Assembly (NCBI RefSeq): GCF_014650695.1
Contig: NZ_BMVL01000004.1
Span: forward strand, 484,043-548,042
Direction of reading: 5' to 3'
Length of the DNA: 64,000 bases
Source of the DNA: Streptomyces avidinii
GTDB taxonomy: Bacteria > Actinomycetota > Actinomycetes > Streptomycetales > Streptomycetaceae
Position numbers and translations under genes: made by a program
Shown here: piece after piece, positions 1-8,851 of the stretch
Numbering within the stretch: position 1 is the stretch's first letter
Layout: each line of letters starts with the position of its first letter
Notes under the pieces: generated by a model
What the model saw: the letters and a program-made list of their open reading frames with translations, nothing else
Told to the model about the DNA's origin: nothing
Databases searched by the model: none

Positions 1-318
1 CTCGAGGTGCTGGCCGACGGCCGGATCCGCCTCGCGGAGCTCTCGGGCTGGCCATGCACCCCAGGCCCGAAGCGAGCCGTGCTCACCGGCGAGGGCAGCT
101 GGACCATCGCTCGGCACTCCGACGAGGACCCGGGTATCCAGATCCTGATCAAGTTCCCCGTCGACGGAACGCCCGCGGTACAGGTCTGCGACAACTGGTT
201 CACGCTGCACGGCACGGGCAAGGGGGGCGCCTCTGGGGACGGCAGCCACGTGTGGGCGTCGTTCCTCGCCTACGAACGCGGCGCCAGGGAGCTGTTCCGG
301 CGTACCGCTACAGGGTGA
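1..318 (+). CDS. Unknown protein, 5' end outside window
   Basis: The reading frame is open from the first base, so this is probably the C-terminal part of a longer protein; a GTG at 7 is an unlikely real start because no ribosome site precedes it. The visible 105 residues contain a hydrophobic beta-strand-like stretch (residues about 45-60) and aromatic residues near the end, but I recognise no family. The stop overlaps the 3' end of the convergent fdhD gene by 11 bases (308-318). Function unknown. Confidence 0.6.
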   Translation, partial: LEVLADGRIRLAELSGWPCTPGPKRAVLTGEGSWTIARHSDEDPGIQILIKFPVDGTPAVQVCDNWFTLHGTGKGGASGDGSHVWASFLAYERGARELFRRTATG

Positions 319-1135
319 TCCGCTCCTCGCCCGCGTAGATGTTCATGTCCGACCCCCGCAGGAAGCCGACCAAGGTCATCCCCGACTCCAGTGCCAGGTC
401 CACCGCCAGCGAGGACGGCGCCGAGACGGCCGCCAGCACCGGGATGCCCGCCATCACGGCCTTCTGCACCAGCTCGAAGGAGGCCCGGCCGGACACCAGC
501 AGGACCGCGCCCGTCAGCGGGAGCCGACCCGCCTGGTGGGCCCGGCCCACGATCTTGTCCACCGCGTTGTGCCGGCCCACGTCCTCCCGCAGGTCGAGCA
601 GCTCGCCCTGCGCCGTGAACAGCCCGGCCGCGTGCAGTCCGCCCGTACGGTCGAAGACCTTCTGGGCCTCGCGCAGCCGGTCCGGCATCGCGCTGAGGAC
701 CTCCACGGGTACCCGTACCGGATCGGCGGCGATCCCCGGGAAACGGGTCGCCGTACGGACCGCGTCCAGGCTGGCCTTGCCGCACAGGCCGCAGGAAGAG
801 GTGGTGTAGACGTTCCGCTCCAGCGTGATGTCAGGCACCGGGACCCCGGCGGCCAGCTGGACGTTCACCACGTTGTAGGTGTTCGAACCGTCCGCCGTCG
901 CCCCCTCGCAGTAGGTGACGGCCTGCACGTCCGAGGCGGCGCCGAGCACCCCCTCGCTGACCAGGAAGCCCACCGCCAGGGCGAAGTCGTCGCCCGGGGT
1001 GCGCATCGTGATGGCCAGCGGTTTGCCGTTCAGACGTATCTCCAGCGGCTCCTCGGCCACCAGTGTGTCCGGCCGGACACCCGCCCCGCCGTTGCGGACC
1101 CGGACGACGCGACGGCGCTCGGTGACCCGTCCCAT
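308..1135 (-). CDS. fdhD: FdhD, formate dehydrogenase sulfurtransferase
   Basis: FdhD family protein, 275 aa, normal length. FdhD transfers sulfur from the IscS desulfurase to the bis-MGD molybdenum cofactor, which formate dehydrogenase needs for activity. The conserved cysteine pair is visible as [10 protein letters not shown] with Cys115 and Cys118; the first is the sulfur carrier in characterised homologues. [10 protein letters not shown] and [12 protein letters not shown] are further family signatures. I chose the ATG at 1135 because GGGGTGG lies 8-9 bases upstream; the reading frame extends further to 1354 without family sequence. No formate dehydrogenase gene is in the window. It is divergent from the KAS III-like gene across 217 bp that must hold both promoters. 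Confidence 0.95.
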   Translation of the reverse strand: MGRVTERRRVVRVRNGGAGVRPDTLVAEEPLEIRLNGKPLAITMRTPGDDFALAVGFLVSEGVLGAASDVQAVTYCEGATADGSNTYNVVNVQLAAGVPVPDITLERNVYTTSSCGLCGKASLDAVRTATRFPGIAADPVRVPVEVLSAMPDRLREAQKVFDRTGGLHAAGLFTAQGELLDLREDVGRHNAVDKIVGRAHQAGRLPLTGAVLLVSGRASFELVQKAVMAGIPVLAAVSAPSSLAVDLALESGMTLVGFLRGSDMNIYAGEERITL

Positions 1136-1352
1136 GGTGATCAGTCCACCCCTTCTGTTCGTGTCTCTTCTCTCGCCGGTGCCCGGCAAGCCCATTGTCC
1201 CGGTTCCGCTTCCCGCGACGCCCCCGGCAGGTGGATCCTCGGGAAGCTCCAAAATCCGGGCCCGCAATCCTGTCGGGTCACACGCACACGTACCCACCAG
1301 TAGCAGGCGAAGCTGGGTGATCCTGACTTCCGTACAAAGGGGGACCCCGCCC

Positions 1353-2294
1353 ATGACCGGTTCACGCGTGGTGGCGCTAGGGCACTACCAGCCCGCGAAA
1401 GTGCTCACCAACGAGGACCTCGCGGCCATGGTCGACACCACCGACGAGTGGATCCGGTCCCGCGTCGGCATCCGCACCCGCCACATGGCGGGCCCGGAGG
1501 AGCCGGTGGACGAGCTGGCCTACCAGGCGGCGGGCAAGGCGCTGGCCGGCGCCGGCCTGACCCCCGACGACATCGACCTCGTCCTGGTCGCCACGTCCAC
1601 CGCGATCGACCGCTCGCCGAACATGGCCGCGCGCGTCGCCGCCAAGCTGGGCATGGGCGGCGGCCCCGCCGTCATGGACATCAACGTCGTCTGCTCGGGC
1701 TTCACGCACGCCCTGGCCACCGCCGACCACGCCATCCGGGCCGGTTCCGCCACCCGCGCCCTGGTCATCGGCGCCGACAAGATGACGGAGATCACCGACT
1801 GGAGCGACCGCACCACCTGCGTGCTCACCGGTGACGGCGCGGGCGCGGCCGTGGTCGAGGCCTGCGAGGAGCCGGGCATCGGCCCGGTGCTGTGGGGATC
1901 GGTCCCGGAGATGGGCAACGCGGTCCGGATCGAGGGCTCGCCGCCGGTCTTCGCCCAGGAGGGCCAGTCCGTCTACCGCTGGACCACCAGCCAGCTCCCG
2001 CCGCTCGCCCGCAAGGTGTGCGAGAAGGCCGGAGTCACGCCGGAGGAGCTGGCCGCGGTCGTCCTCCACCAGGCGAACCTGCGGATCATCGAGCCGCTCG
2101 CCGCGAAGATCGGCGCCGTCAACGCCATCGTCGCCCGCGATGTGATCGAGTCCGGCAACACCTCGGCCGCCAGCATTCCGATGGCCCTGTCGAAGCTGGT
2201 GCAGCGCGGCGAGATCCCCTCCGGCGCCCCGGTCCTCCTCTTCGGCTTCGGCGGCAACCTCTCCTACGCGGGCCAGGTCATCCACTGCCCGTGA
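1353..2294 (+). CDS. 3-oxoacyl-ACP synthase III (FabH-like)
   Basis: Ketoacyl-ACP synthase III-type thiolase-fold enzyme, 313 aa, which condenses an acyl-CoA starter with malonyl-ACP. The catalytic triad is complete: Cys114 in NVVCSGF, His239 in LHQANLRI and Asn269 in ESGNTSAAS. The start is the ATG preceded by AAAGGGGGA; the frame is open upstream to 915 but that part overlaps fdhD antisense and has no family sequence. It stands alone, not beside fabD/acpP/fabF, so it is probably a second, non-housekeeping KAS III that supplies an alternative starter or works in specialised lipid formation. Its end overlaps the convergent LtrA gene by 17 bases. Confidence 0.9.
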   Translation: MTGSRVVALGHYQPAKVLTNEDLAAMVDTTDEWIRSRVGIRTRHMAGPEEPVDELAYQAAGKALAGAGLTPDDIDLVLVATSTAIDRSPNMAARVAAKLGMGGGPAVMDINVVCSGFTHALATADHAIRAGSATRALVIGADKMTEITDWSDRTTCVLTGDGAGAAVVEACEEPGIGPVLWGSVPEMGNAVRIEGSPPVFAQEGQSVYRWTTSQLPPLARKVCEKAGVTPEELAAVVLHQANLRIIEPLAAKIGAVNAIVARDVIESGNTSAASIPMALSKLVQRGEIPSGAPVLLFGFGGNLSYAGQVIHCP

Positions 2295-3489
2295 CGGGCT
2301 CCGCAGCCGTTCCCCGCGCCGCCCCGGCCGGGGAGCGGCGGCCCTCGGCCACCAGCGCGGCGACCAGGACGCACGCCAGGGCCACCAGCTGGCCGGCACC
2401 CGACCGGCCCGTGCCCACCGGGACCGTGGCGAGCGCGAGCAGGAGAGCCGCCGCACGGTAGCGGACCGGCCCGATGCGCAGCGCCGCGCGGAAGGCCAGG
2501 TCACCCGCCAGATAGAGGGCGACCCCGCCCGCCAGCGCGACTGCCGGGCCGGTATGCAGGTGCTCGCCGAGGTGCCCGATGGTCTTCTTCACGCCCGCCG
2601 CGAAGACGGCGATGCCCAGGAGCATCGGCAGGAAGGCGTAGTAGTACGCGACCATCGCCAGCTTGAAACGCCGCTCCGGCGGCGTCTGCGCGAAGACCTC
2701 CTCGGCCCGGCCCTCGTCCCGCACGAAGTACATCCACCACATCGCGGACGCGATCGCCAGCGCCAGGAAAGCACCGCCCGCGATCCCGGGGGACAGCGGC
2801 AGGGTGCCCACGCCGATGCCGATCGCGATCACGGACTCGCCGAAGACGATGATCAGCAGCAGTCCGTGCCGCTCCACCAGATGAGCGGCGTTCATACCGC
2901 CGAGCCGGTCACCGACCGTCTGCTCGGGCGCCTCGGCCCCCTCGGCCCCCTGGGCACCCGCGGCGTCCCCGGCGGTCCCGCTCGCCGCGACCCGCTGCAC
3001 GACCACCGGCGTCACGAACTGCAGCAGCAGCGCGAGCATCCACAGCCCCCAGGCCGGGAGCCCGTCGAAGAAGCCGGCGGCCGTCACCGACAGCGCGCAC
3101 AGGGCGTTGGGCAGCGCGAACCACAGCACCCCGCTCCCGTGCGCCTGGGTGAACAGCGCGCTGTGGACCAGCACGACCAGGAGGTACCCGAGGCCGAAGG
3201 CGATGCCGCCGGCTCCGAAGGCGGTGGGCACGGCCAGGGCGCACACCATGAACGCCCCCATGGCCAGCATGAGCAGCACCCGCCGGACCGTCCGGTCCGG
3301 CGGCACCTGGTTGGTCAGGTGCGCGTAGCCCCCGTACATCCAGAACAGCACGGTGAAGATCAGCACCACCTGCCCCGCGCCCCGCAGGCTCAGGTCGTCC
3401 GCCAGAAGCACCGTCAACTGCGTGATGGTGAAGACGAAGACGAGGTCGAAGAACAACTCGAGCGTGCTGACGCGGTGCTCGGTTTCCAT
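2278..3489 (-). CDS. LtrA family multi-pass membrane protein
   Basis: 403-aa membrane protein of the low-temperature requirement A family. The N-terminal signature is clear: STLELFFDLVFVFTITQL, followed by about ten or eleven hydrophobic segments and a short charged loop rich in Glu/Ala near residue 215. LtrA was named from a Listeria cold-growth mutant; its biochemical role is still unknown. The start ATG at 3489 is preceded by a strong GGGGGGAG site 7 bases away, which is better than the upstream ATGs in the same frame. It is convergent with the KAS III-like gene, and its promoter lies between 3490 and the tRNA. Transport function is only inferred. Confidence 0.88.
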   Translation of the reverse strand: METEHRVSTLELFFDLVFVFTITQLTVLLADDLSLRGAGQVVLIFTVLFWMYGGYAHLTNQVPPDRTVRRVLLMLAMGAFMVCALAVPTAFGAGGIAFGLGYLLVVLVHSALFTQAHGSGVLWFALPNALCALSVTAAGFFDGLPAWGLWMLALLLQFVTPVVVQRVAASGTAGDAAGAQGAEGAEAPEQTVGDRLGGMNAAHLVERHGLLLIIVFGESVIAIGIGVGTLPLSPGIAGGAFLALAIASAMWWMYFVRDEGRAEEVFAQTPPERRFKLAMVAYYYAFLPMLLGIAVFAAGVKKTIGHLGEHLHTGPAVALAGGVALYLAGDLAFRAALRIGPVRYRAAALLLALATVPVGTGRSGAGQLVALACVLVAALVAEGRRSPAGAARGTAAEPVTGSG

Positions 3490-3723
3490 GCGCGGCTCCC
3501 CCCGGATGTGTGCGCAAGCCATCCGACCGCCCGGCGCCCCCCGATGTCCAGCAGAACTCGGCATCCCACCGCGAGACGGTCCGTCCCGTCGACGGTCGTC
3601 GACGCATGCGTGCAGGTCAGCCCGGCGTGGCGGACGATCGCCGCCCGGATATGTGGTCGGAACCCCGCCGATCCTTTGCTATTGTTGTCCATGTCGCCGC
3701 GGGAAACCGGGGCCGACCACCTG

Positions 3724-3808
3724 GTCCGGGTGGCGGAATGGCAGACGCGCTAGCTTGAGGTGCTAGTGCCCTTTATCGGGCGTGGGGGTTCAAGTCCCCC
3801 CTCGGACA
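3724..3808 (+). tRNA. tRNA-Leu (anticodon GAG)
   Basis: 85-nt class II tRNA. Acceptor arms GTCCGGG (3724-3730) and CTCGGAC (3801-3807) pair fully with one G-U, followed by discriminator A3808. The anticodon stem is CTAGC/GCTAG with loop TTGAGGT, giving anticodon GAG at 3757-3759. It has a long variable arm and a GGTTCAAGTCC T-loop. CCA is not encoded. It reads CUC/CUU leucine codons, so it is not the developmental bldA tRNA (UUA). An intrinsic terminator follows directly. Confidence 0.97.
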
Positions 3809-3816
3809 CAAGAAGC

Positions 3817-3845
3817 AAGAGCCCCACACATCGTGTGGGGCTCTT
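3817..3845 (+). terminator. Terminator of tRNA-Leu
   Basis: Perfect 13-bp inverted repeat AAGAGCCCCACAC / GTGTGGGGCTCTT with a 3-base centre, followed by the T/C-rich CTCGTTCTC. It begins 9 bases after the tRNA. Being symmetrical, it could also stop transcripts of the IclR-like gene, whose stop lies at 3876 on the other strand. Confidence 0.9.
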
Positions 3846-3875
3846 CTCGTTCTCCCACCCCCGCCGGGCTCGGTG

Positions 3876-5765
3876 TCACGGGCCCAGGACCACAAGGCCC
3901 GTCGGGGTGGTCAGGCTGCCCGGGGTGACCGACGTGAAGGTGTGGGGGAGCGACAGCCGGGGCAGGTCGGTGTCCTCGGCGGCCTCGAAGAGGTAGGCAG
4001 CGGCCGCGGTGGTGTCGCTGACCAGGTGCGGGCCGCCCGCCGTGGCCGTTCCACCGGTGAGCGGGGTGCGGAAGAGGCGCCGCAGGTGGCGCAGGGTCTC
4101 CGGGGTGACCGGGGCCCGCATCGCCCGCGGCCGGTCGGTCGGAGTCTCTGCCGGAGTCGCGGCCCCGGTGTCCGGCATGTCCTGCGCGTCCGGCACCTCC
4201 GGGGCGTCCGGTGGGATCGCCCCCGTCAGGAGCAGCGCCAGCAGCACCGGGACGGCCTTGCGGCGCAGGGCCTCGGTGGCCGCGCCCAGCCGGTGGGCGT
4301 GGGATGCGGGCAGCGAGAGCGCGAGGCTGCCGGCGGCGTCCCCGGTGGCGATCGGGACCGCCGAGCAGACGACCCCGGGGGAGTACTCGCGCAGGTCGAA
4401 CACGGGCGCGCCCGGAGCCACCGCGTCCAGGGCGCTGAACAGGACCCGGCTGTCGGTGATCGTCCGCGGGGTGAGTCGCGCGGGCCGGTGCCGGGCCACG
4501 TGGTCGGCGCGGCGGTCGTGGTCGAGCTGGGTCAGCAGGCACTTGCCCACCGCGCTGGCATGCGCGGCGGCCCGGAAGTCGACCCACTCCCGCACCGGCG
4601 GGGTCGCGGGCCCGGCCGCCATCTGCGTGATCCGGACCTCGCCCTCGGCGTACCGGCTGAGGTACACCGCGGCGCCCGCGCTGTCCCGGGCCAGTGCCAG
4701 GGTGCGCTGGAGCTGCCCCGCCAGGCCGTGGCCGCCGGGAGCGGCGAGCCGTTCCAGGGCGGGGCCGCGCCCGTAGACCCCGAGGGCCGGACGCACCGCG
4801 TACTCCTCCTCGCACAGCATCATCAGCAGGGGCCGCAGCTCCCCCTCGGCGAGGCCGGACTCCCGGGCGAGCCGGTCGGCCCGCACCCCCAGTGGGTGTC
4901 GTTCCAGGACCCGTACGACGGCCAGGGCGCGGCGCGCCTCGGCCAGGGCGCGGCTCGTCCCTCCCGGGGCGGCGGTCCCGCGGGCCGCCGCCGTCAGCGC
5001 GGGGTGGCGCAGCGGTCCGGCGGCCGGCCGCAGCGCGGTCACCGGCGGGGGGACCGAGGCCGCCCACACGGTGACCGGCGGCGGCAGGAAGGAGGCCAGC
5101 ACCCCGGACAGCCCGGGCCTGGGCAGCGGCACCGGACCGAGGTCCGGATCCTCGAACTGGTCGACGTGGCGCAGGACGGCCGCCTGCGCGCACAGCCGGA
5201 CCTCGCGCAGATCCCGCCGGCCGCCCGGCCGGAAGCCGCGCCGGCCCAGCTCGCGCGCCCAGTGGCGGGCGTCGTGGTGCTCGCCGCGCCGGGAGTGGTC
5301 GAGGAAGAGGCAGTACGCCGCCGCCGAGGTCCGCGGGCTCCCGGACCCGGCGGCGAACTGCCACCAGAAACGGGCCCCTTCGCGCAGCCCGGCCAGGTGC
5401 AGCAGGCAGCCGAAGACGACGGCCCCGGCCAGGTCGGTGTGTCCGTCCGCGAGGAAGGAGTCGAGGTGCGCCCCGGCCTTCGGTGCGCAGGCGGAGGCCA
5501 GGCAGGCGGCCTTGAGGTCGCGCCGGGCCCGTTCGGCGTCGAGGGGACAGTCCCGCGCGGGATCGCTCCAGCCGTGCACCGACCGCCGCCGGGCACGGTG
5601 TCCCGACCCGGGGGCGTGCGGGGTGGCGCGCAGCAGCCGGGCCTCGGCGGCGCCGAGGTCGTAGTGCCGGTAGCGGTCGCGGACCCCCGCCCGGGCGAGG
5701 AGCTCGGCCAGGGAGCGGGGGATCGGGTCGCGGTCCTGGCGCTCCTGCCGTTCGTAGTGCCTCAT
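3876..5765 (-). CDS. IclR-like regulator with long N-terminal helical domain
   Basis: 629-aa protein, more than twice the usual IclR length of about 250 aa. Residues 1-230 are helical and Cys/His/Trp-rich with no family I recognise. Residues about 276-340 look like an IclR winged helix. Residues about 345-520 match an IclR effector-binding domain, including the hallmark AHASAVGKCLL around residue 408. A proline/alanine-rich tail follows. It is therefore probably a DNA-binding, ligand-responsive regulator with an added N-terminal module. Its ATG overlaps the stop of the upstream sigma-like gene by four bases (ATGA), so the two are translated together and probably act together. The ligand is unknown. 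Confidence 0.75.
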   Translation of the reverse strand: MRHYERQERQDRDPIPRSLAELLARAGVRDRYRHYDLGAAEARLLRATPHAPGSGHRARRRSVHGWSDPARDCPLDAERARRDLKAACLASACAPKAGAHLDSFLADGHTDLAGAVVFGCLLHLAGLREGARFWWQFAAGSGSPRTSAAAYCLFLDHSRRGEHHDARHWARELGRRGFRPGGRRDLREVRLCAQAAVLRHVDQFEDPDLGPVPLPRPGLSGVLASFLPPPVTVWAASVPPPVTALRPAAGPLRHPALTAAARGTAAPGGTSRALAEARRALAVVRVLERHPLGVRADRLARESGLAEGELRPLLMMLCEEEYAVRPALGVYGRGPALERLAAPGGHGLAGQLQRTLALARDSAGAAVYLSRYAEGEVRITQMAAGPATPPVREWVDFRAAAHASAVGKCLLTQLDHDRRADHVARHRPARLTPRTITDSRVLFSALDAVAPGAPVFDLREYSPGVVCSAVPIATGDAAGSLALSLPASHAHRLGAATEALRRKAVPVLLALLLTGAIPPDAPEVPDAQDMPDTGAATPAETPTDRPRAMRAPVTPETLRHLRRLFRTPLTGGTATAGGPHLVSDTTAAAAYLFEAAEDTDLPRLSLPHTFTSVTPGSLTTPTGLVVLGP

Positions 5766-6382
5766 GATTCGGCTGATCCGGGTGCTGCGGCGGACGTGTC
5801 GAGCAGCCGGGCGAGCCGTCGGTGGGCCTGTCCGAGGTAGGAGCGGACGGTGGCCTCGTCGACGCCCATCACGGAGGCGGCCTCGCCGGGGGTGCACTGG
5901 AGCCCGTACCGCAGGAGCACGGCGTCGCGCTGGCGCTCGACGAGCCGGGAGACGGCGGAGTAGAAGCGGATGGTGTCGGTCAGCACCTCGTACCGGTCGG
6001 CGTGGGCCTCCTTGAGGGCGGCCTCGAAGGCGCTGATGTCCATCGGCTCGGGCGGCGGCTGCCACGGGTGGCGCCGGCGCTGCCGGTCGACCAGGCACTG
6101 CTTGAGGACGGCCCAGGCGTAGGCGTCGAGGCGGTCCATGTGGAGCATCCGCAGCCACTCGCCCATGATCGAGTCGAAGGCGGCGTCCACCGCCTCCTCC
6201 GCCGCCCCGTCCGAGCCCAGCTGCAGATACGCGAAGCGCATGTACGCGGGCCGCCGATTGGCGTGGAAGGCCCAGTACGACAGGCGCGCCGTCGGATCCC
6301 ACTGGCTCATGGGAGTCGGCCGCCGGCGCCGGCTCGGTAGTCCCACGGCCCCACCGGACTCCTCCGGTCCGCCATCGTTCAC
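5762..6382 (-). CDS. Sigma-70-family (ECF-like) sigma factor
   Basis: 206-aa protein. Residues about 45-110 resemble sigma region 2 (helical, with WAVLKQCLVDRQRRR), and residues about 150-195 resemble region 4 with a helix-turn-helix (VERQRDAVLLRYGL, then GEAASVMGVDEATVRSYLGQAHRRL). Such proteins recruit RNA polymerase to alternative promoters. The start is GTG at 6382 behind GAGGTGGAG; an internal ATG at 6310 has no good ribosome site. It is the first gene of a two-gene operon with the IclR-like protein, to which it is coupled by an ATGA overlap. No anti-sigma factor is adjacent, so the IclR-like partner may be the controller. That is inference. Confidence 0.78.
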   Translation of the reverse strand: MNDGGPEESGGAVGLPSRRRRPTPMSQWDPTARLSYWAFHANRRPAYMRFAYLQLGSDGAAEEAVDAAFDSIMGEWLRMLHMDRLDAYAWAVLKQCLVDRQRRRHPWQPPPEPMDISAFEAALKEAHADRYEVLTDTIRFYSAVSRLVERQRDAVLLRYGLQCTPGEAASVMGVDEATVRSYLGQAHRRLARLLDTSAAAPGSAES

Positions 6383-6658
6383 CGCTCCACCTCATCCCCT
6401 GTGCGCTGAACAGGAAAGCAGCGTGGGCGCACTCGGAGGGCGCAGAGAAGAAACCTGGAAGCAATACGTCGGGGATGATCGACCCGTGATCGATCTCGAT
6501 CATGCACGGCTCCAGCCAGCACGTATGCATATGCCCGCCGGGGATGCCGCTGCGCGGGCGCTGATCGATCCGCGTCCGGGCGCTGCTCCCGCACCGCTCC
6601 CGCACCGCTCGGACGCTCGGCCACTGCCCGGACGCCGCTCGGCCACGGCTCGGCCGCC

Positions 6659-6691
6659 GCTCGGACACCGCTCGGACACCGCTCGGACACC
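6659..6691. repeat. Three 11-bp tandem repeats
   Basis: Three exact head-to-tail copies of GCTCGGACACC (6659-6669, 6670-6680, 6681-6691), preceded by degenerate copies (GCTCGGCCACG, GCTCGGCCGCC). One unit per DNA turn. This may be slippage-derived spacer or phased protein sites; nothing in the sequence decides. Confidence 0.8.
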
Positions 6692-6732
6692 GGTCCGGTG
6701 CGCCGCCGTCCGGCTGTAACATGAGCCTGATC

Positions 6733-6770
6733 GCGAGGGCCGTGACGGAGAGGTCACTGCCCTCGCTTTT
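6733..6770 (+). terminator. Hairpin plus T-run in the metG leader
   Basis: Outer arms GCGAGGGC (6733-6740) and GCCCTCGC (6759-6766), inner arms GTGAC/GTCAC, loop GGAGAG, followed by TTTTGC. This is the classical shape of an intrinsic terminator, yet it lies 120 bases upstream of metG with no gene ending before it. It could end an unseen small RNA that starts near the TAACAT hexamer at 6717, or act as an attenuator of metG. Confidence 0.6.
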
Positions 6771-6890
6771 GCATTACGTCCACCCATGAACAAATGCGGC
6801 GCGTGGCCTTTCGGCGGTTCGATACGATGAACCGCATTCACAGTCCGTCACGTCACGTTGTACCGCACATAGGAAATGGAGCATCCGAGG

Positions 6891-8606
6891 ATGGCTCGAC
6901 ACCTGATCACCAGCGCGCTTCCGTACATCAACGGGATCAAGCACCTGGGCAACATGGTCGGGTCGATGCTTCCGGCGGATGTGTACTCCCGGTACCTCCG
7001 CCAGCGCGGCCACGACGTCCTCTACATCTGCGCCACCGACGAGCACGGCACCCCCGCCGAGCTCGCCGCCAAGGAGGCCGGCATCTCGGTCGCCGAGTTC
7101 TGCGCGCAGGCCCACGACGCCCAGAAGGCGGTCTACGACGGCTTCGAGCTGTCCTTCGACTACTTCGGCCGCAGCTCGTCCGCGCAGAACCGCGAGATCA
7201 CCCAGCACTTCGCGCGGAGGCTCCAGGAGAACGGCTTCATCGAGGAGCGCGCGATCCGGCAGGTGTACTCGCCGGTCGACGGCCGCTTCCTGCCGGACCG
7301 CTACGTCGAGGGCACCTGCCCGCACTGCGGCTACGACAAGGCCCGCGGCGACCAGTGCGAGAACTGCACCCGCGTCCTGGACCCCACGGACCTGATCGAG
7401 CCCCGCTCGGCCATCTCCGGCTCCACCGAGCTGGAGGTCCGCGAGACCAAGCACCTCTTCCTCCTGCAGTCCAAGCTCCAGCACGAGGTCGAGGCCTGGG
7501 TCGCCGAGCACGAGGAGGAGTGGCCGCAGCTGGCCTCCTCCATCGCCCGCAAGTGGCTGACCGAGGGCCTGCACGACCGCGCCATCACCCGTGACCTCGA
7601 CTGGGGCGTCCCGGTCCCGGCCGACACGTGGCCCGAGCTGGCGGCCGAGGGCAAGGTCTTCTACGTCTGGTTCGACGCCCCGATCGAGTACATCGGGTCC
7701 ACCAAGGAGTGGTCGGACCTGGACCCGGCGAACCGCGACTACAAGTCGTGGTGGTACGAGGCCGAGGACGTCCGCTACACCCAGTTCATGGCCAAGGACA
7801 ACGTCCCGTTCCACACGGTGATGTTCCCCGCCACCGAACTGGCCACCCGCGAGCCCTGGAAGAAGGTCGACTACGTCAAGGCCTTCAACTGGCTGACGTA
7901 CTACGGCGGCAAGTTCTCCACCTCGCAGAAGCGCGGCGTCTTCACCGACCAGGCGCTGGAGATCCTCCCGGCCGACTTCTGGCGCTACTTCCTCATCGCC
8001 AACGCGCCCGAGTCCGACGACTCGTCCTTCACGTGGGAGCACTTCCAGGCCACGGTCAACAAGGACCTCGGCGGCACCCTCGGCAACTTCGTCAACCGCG
8101 TACTGACCTTCTCCCGCAAGAAGTTCGGCGACGAGGTCCCCGCGGGCAGCGCCGCCGGCGAGGTCGAGGGCAAGCTCGGCGAGCAGATCGCCGAGCTGCT
8201 GGCCGAGTACGAGGGCCACATGGACTCCCTCCAGTACCGCAAGGCCGCGGCTGCGCTGCGCGCCCTGTGGTCTGCCGGAAACGCCTACCTCGACGAGAAG
8301 GCCCCCTGGACGGAGGTCAAGACCGACCTGGACGGTGCCGCGCTCACCCTGCGCACCGCGATGAACCTCATCCACCTCTACTCGGTGGTCTCCGAGCCGT
8401 TCATCCCGGCCTCGGCGCGCGTCATGCGCTCCTCGTTCGCGCTCGCCGACGACACCGCCGCGTGGGTCACCCCGGAGCAGGCGCGGTCCCTGGACGCGGT
8501 GCCGGCCGGTACGCCGTTCACCGTGCCGCCGGTGCTGTTCGCCCGGGTCACCGAGGAGGACCTGGAGTCCTACCGCGAGCGCTTCGGCGGTTCCCCGGAG
8601 GCCTGA
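6891..8606 (+). CDS. metG: Methionyl-tRNA synthetase
   Basis: 571-aa class I aminoacyl-tRNA synthetase that charges tRNA-Met, including initiator tRNA. The HIGH-type motif is HLGN at 18-21, and the zinc knuckle is CPHC...CENC with cysteines at 143, 146, 156 and 159. The KMSKS-type loop reads KFSTS at 341-345, and the alpha-helical anticodon-binding domain follows from about 400. There is no C-terminal tRNA-binding (EMAP-like) domain. I chose ATG 6891 because GGAG lies 9 bases upstream; an ATG at 6876 is in frame but precedes that site. It is monocistronic between the leader hairpin at 6733 and the terminator at 8641. Confidence 0.95.
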   Translation: MARHLITSALPYINGIKHLGNMVGSMLPADVYSRYLRQRGHDVLYICATDEHGTPAELAAKEAGISVAEFCAQAHDAQKAVYDGFELSFDYFGRSSSAQNREITQHFARRLQENGFIEERAIRQVYSPVDGRFLPDRYVEGTCPHCGYDKARGDQCENCTRVLDPTDLIEPRSAISGSTELEVRETKHLFLLQSKLQHEVEAWVAEHEEEWPQLASSIARKWLTEGLHDRAITRDLDWGVPVPADTWPELAAEGKVFYVWFDAPIEYIGSTKEWSDLDPANRDYKSWWYEAEDVRYTQFMAKDNVPFHTVMFPATELATREPWKKVDYVKAFNWLTYYGGKFSTSQKRGVFTDQALEILPADFWRYFLIANAPESDDSSFTWEHFQATVNKDLGGTLGNFVNRVLTFSRKKFGDEVPAGSAAGEVEGKLGEQIAELLAEYEGHMDSLQYRKAAAALRALWSAGNAYLDEKAPWTEVKTDLDGAALTLRTAMNLIHLYSVVSEPFIPASARVMRSSFALADDTAAWVTPEQARSLDAVPAGTPFTVPPVLFARVTEEDLESYRERFGGSPEA

Positions 8607-8640
8607 GGATCCTTCAGGCCCCTCGGGGCCGAATGACCAC

Positions 8641-8682
8641 CGCGTGAGGGGCGCGACCCGATGGGGTCGTGCCCCTCACGCG
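8641..8682 (+). terminator. Terminator of metG
   Basis: 19-bp stem (8641-8659 with 8664-8682) with one G-U mismatch and loop GATG, formed by CGCGTGAGGGGC and its complement. It lies 34 bases after the metG stop. Confidence 0.85.
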
Positions 8683-8826
8683 CGCCCGCCGGGGCGTGAG
8701 CCGGGCCGTGAGCCGGGGCGTGCGCGCTGAAGTGGACGGCGCTGCCCGCGGTGGCGATGGCCGTCGCCCCGCTCGCCGCCTGCCGGGCCGGCCGGAGGGC
8801 AATTCGCCCGACGGCCCCCGCGCATT

Positions 8827-8843
8827 GGATAGTTGCACTATCC
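8827..8843. promoter_or_regulatory. Palindrome over the kinase-MFS promoter
   Basis: Perfect inverted repeat GGATAGT-TGC-ACTATCC ending 8 bases before the GTG start of the kinase-MFS gene. The right arm contains TATCCT (8839-8844), a TAnnnT -10 hexamer placed correctly for a leaderless transcript starting at the GTG. A repressor bound here would block RNA polymerase. TTGCACTAT-type sites are often MarR or TetR family operators, but no such gene is adjacent. Confidence 0.65.
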
Positions 8844-8851
8844 TTCCGTCC

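Larger units (their letters stand above)
6383..6890. other. 508-bp gap between sigma gene and metG
   Basis: No convincing gene. The leftmost part carries the promoter of the sigma-like gene. The middle is a GC-rich stretch with short CGCTCGGAC-type repeats. The right part holds a strong hairpin with a T-run (6733-6770) and a TACGAT -10-like hexamer near 6823, about 65 bases before metG. Short reading frames here are repetitive Arg/Ser/Ala strings without ribosome sites. Confidence 0.6.

Noticed and set aside
915..1352. N-terminal extension of the KAS III-like gene
   Set aside because: The extension lies antisense to fdhD, has no family similarity, and a better ribosome site precedes ATG 1353.
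3724..3808. bldA tRNA
   Set aside because: The anticodon is GAG, not TAA/UAA, so this is not the developmental leucyl tRNA for UUA codons.
6379..6690. Minus-strand frame of 103 codons before metG
   Set aside because: Sequence is repetitive Ser/Arg/Ala/Pro made by GCTCGG-type repeats, with no ribosome site.
6700..6890. T-box riboswitch for metG
   Set aside because: I see no T-box consensus or specifier loop; only a hairpin with a T-run is visible, so it is recorded as such.
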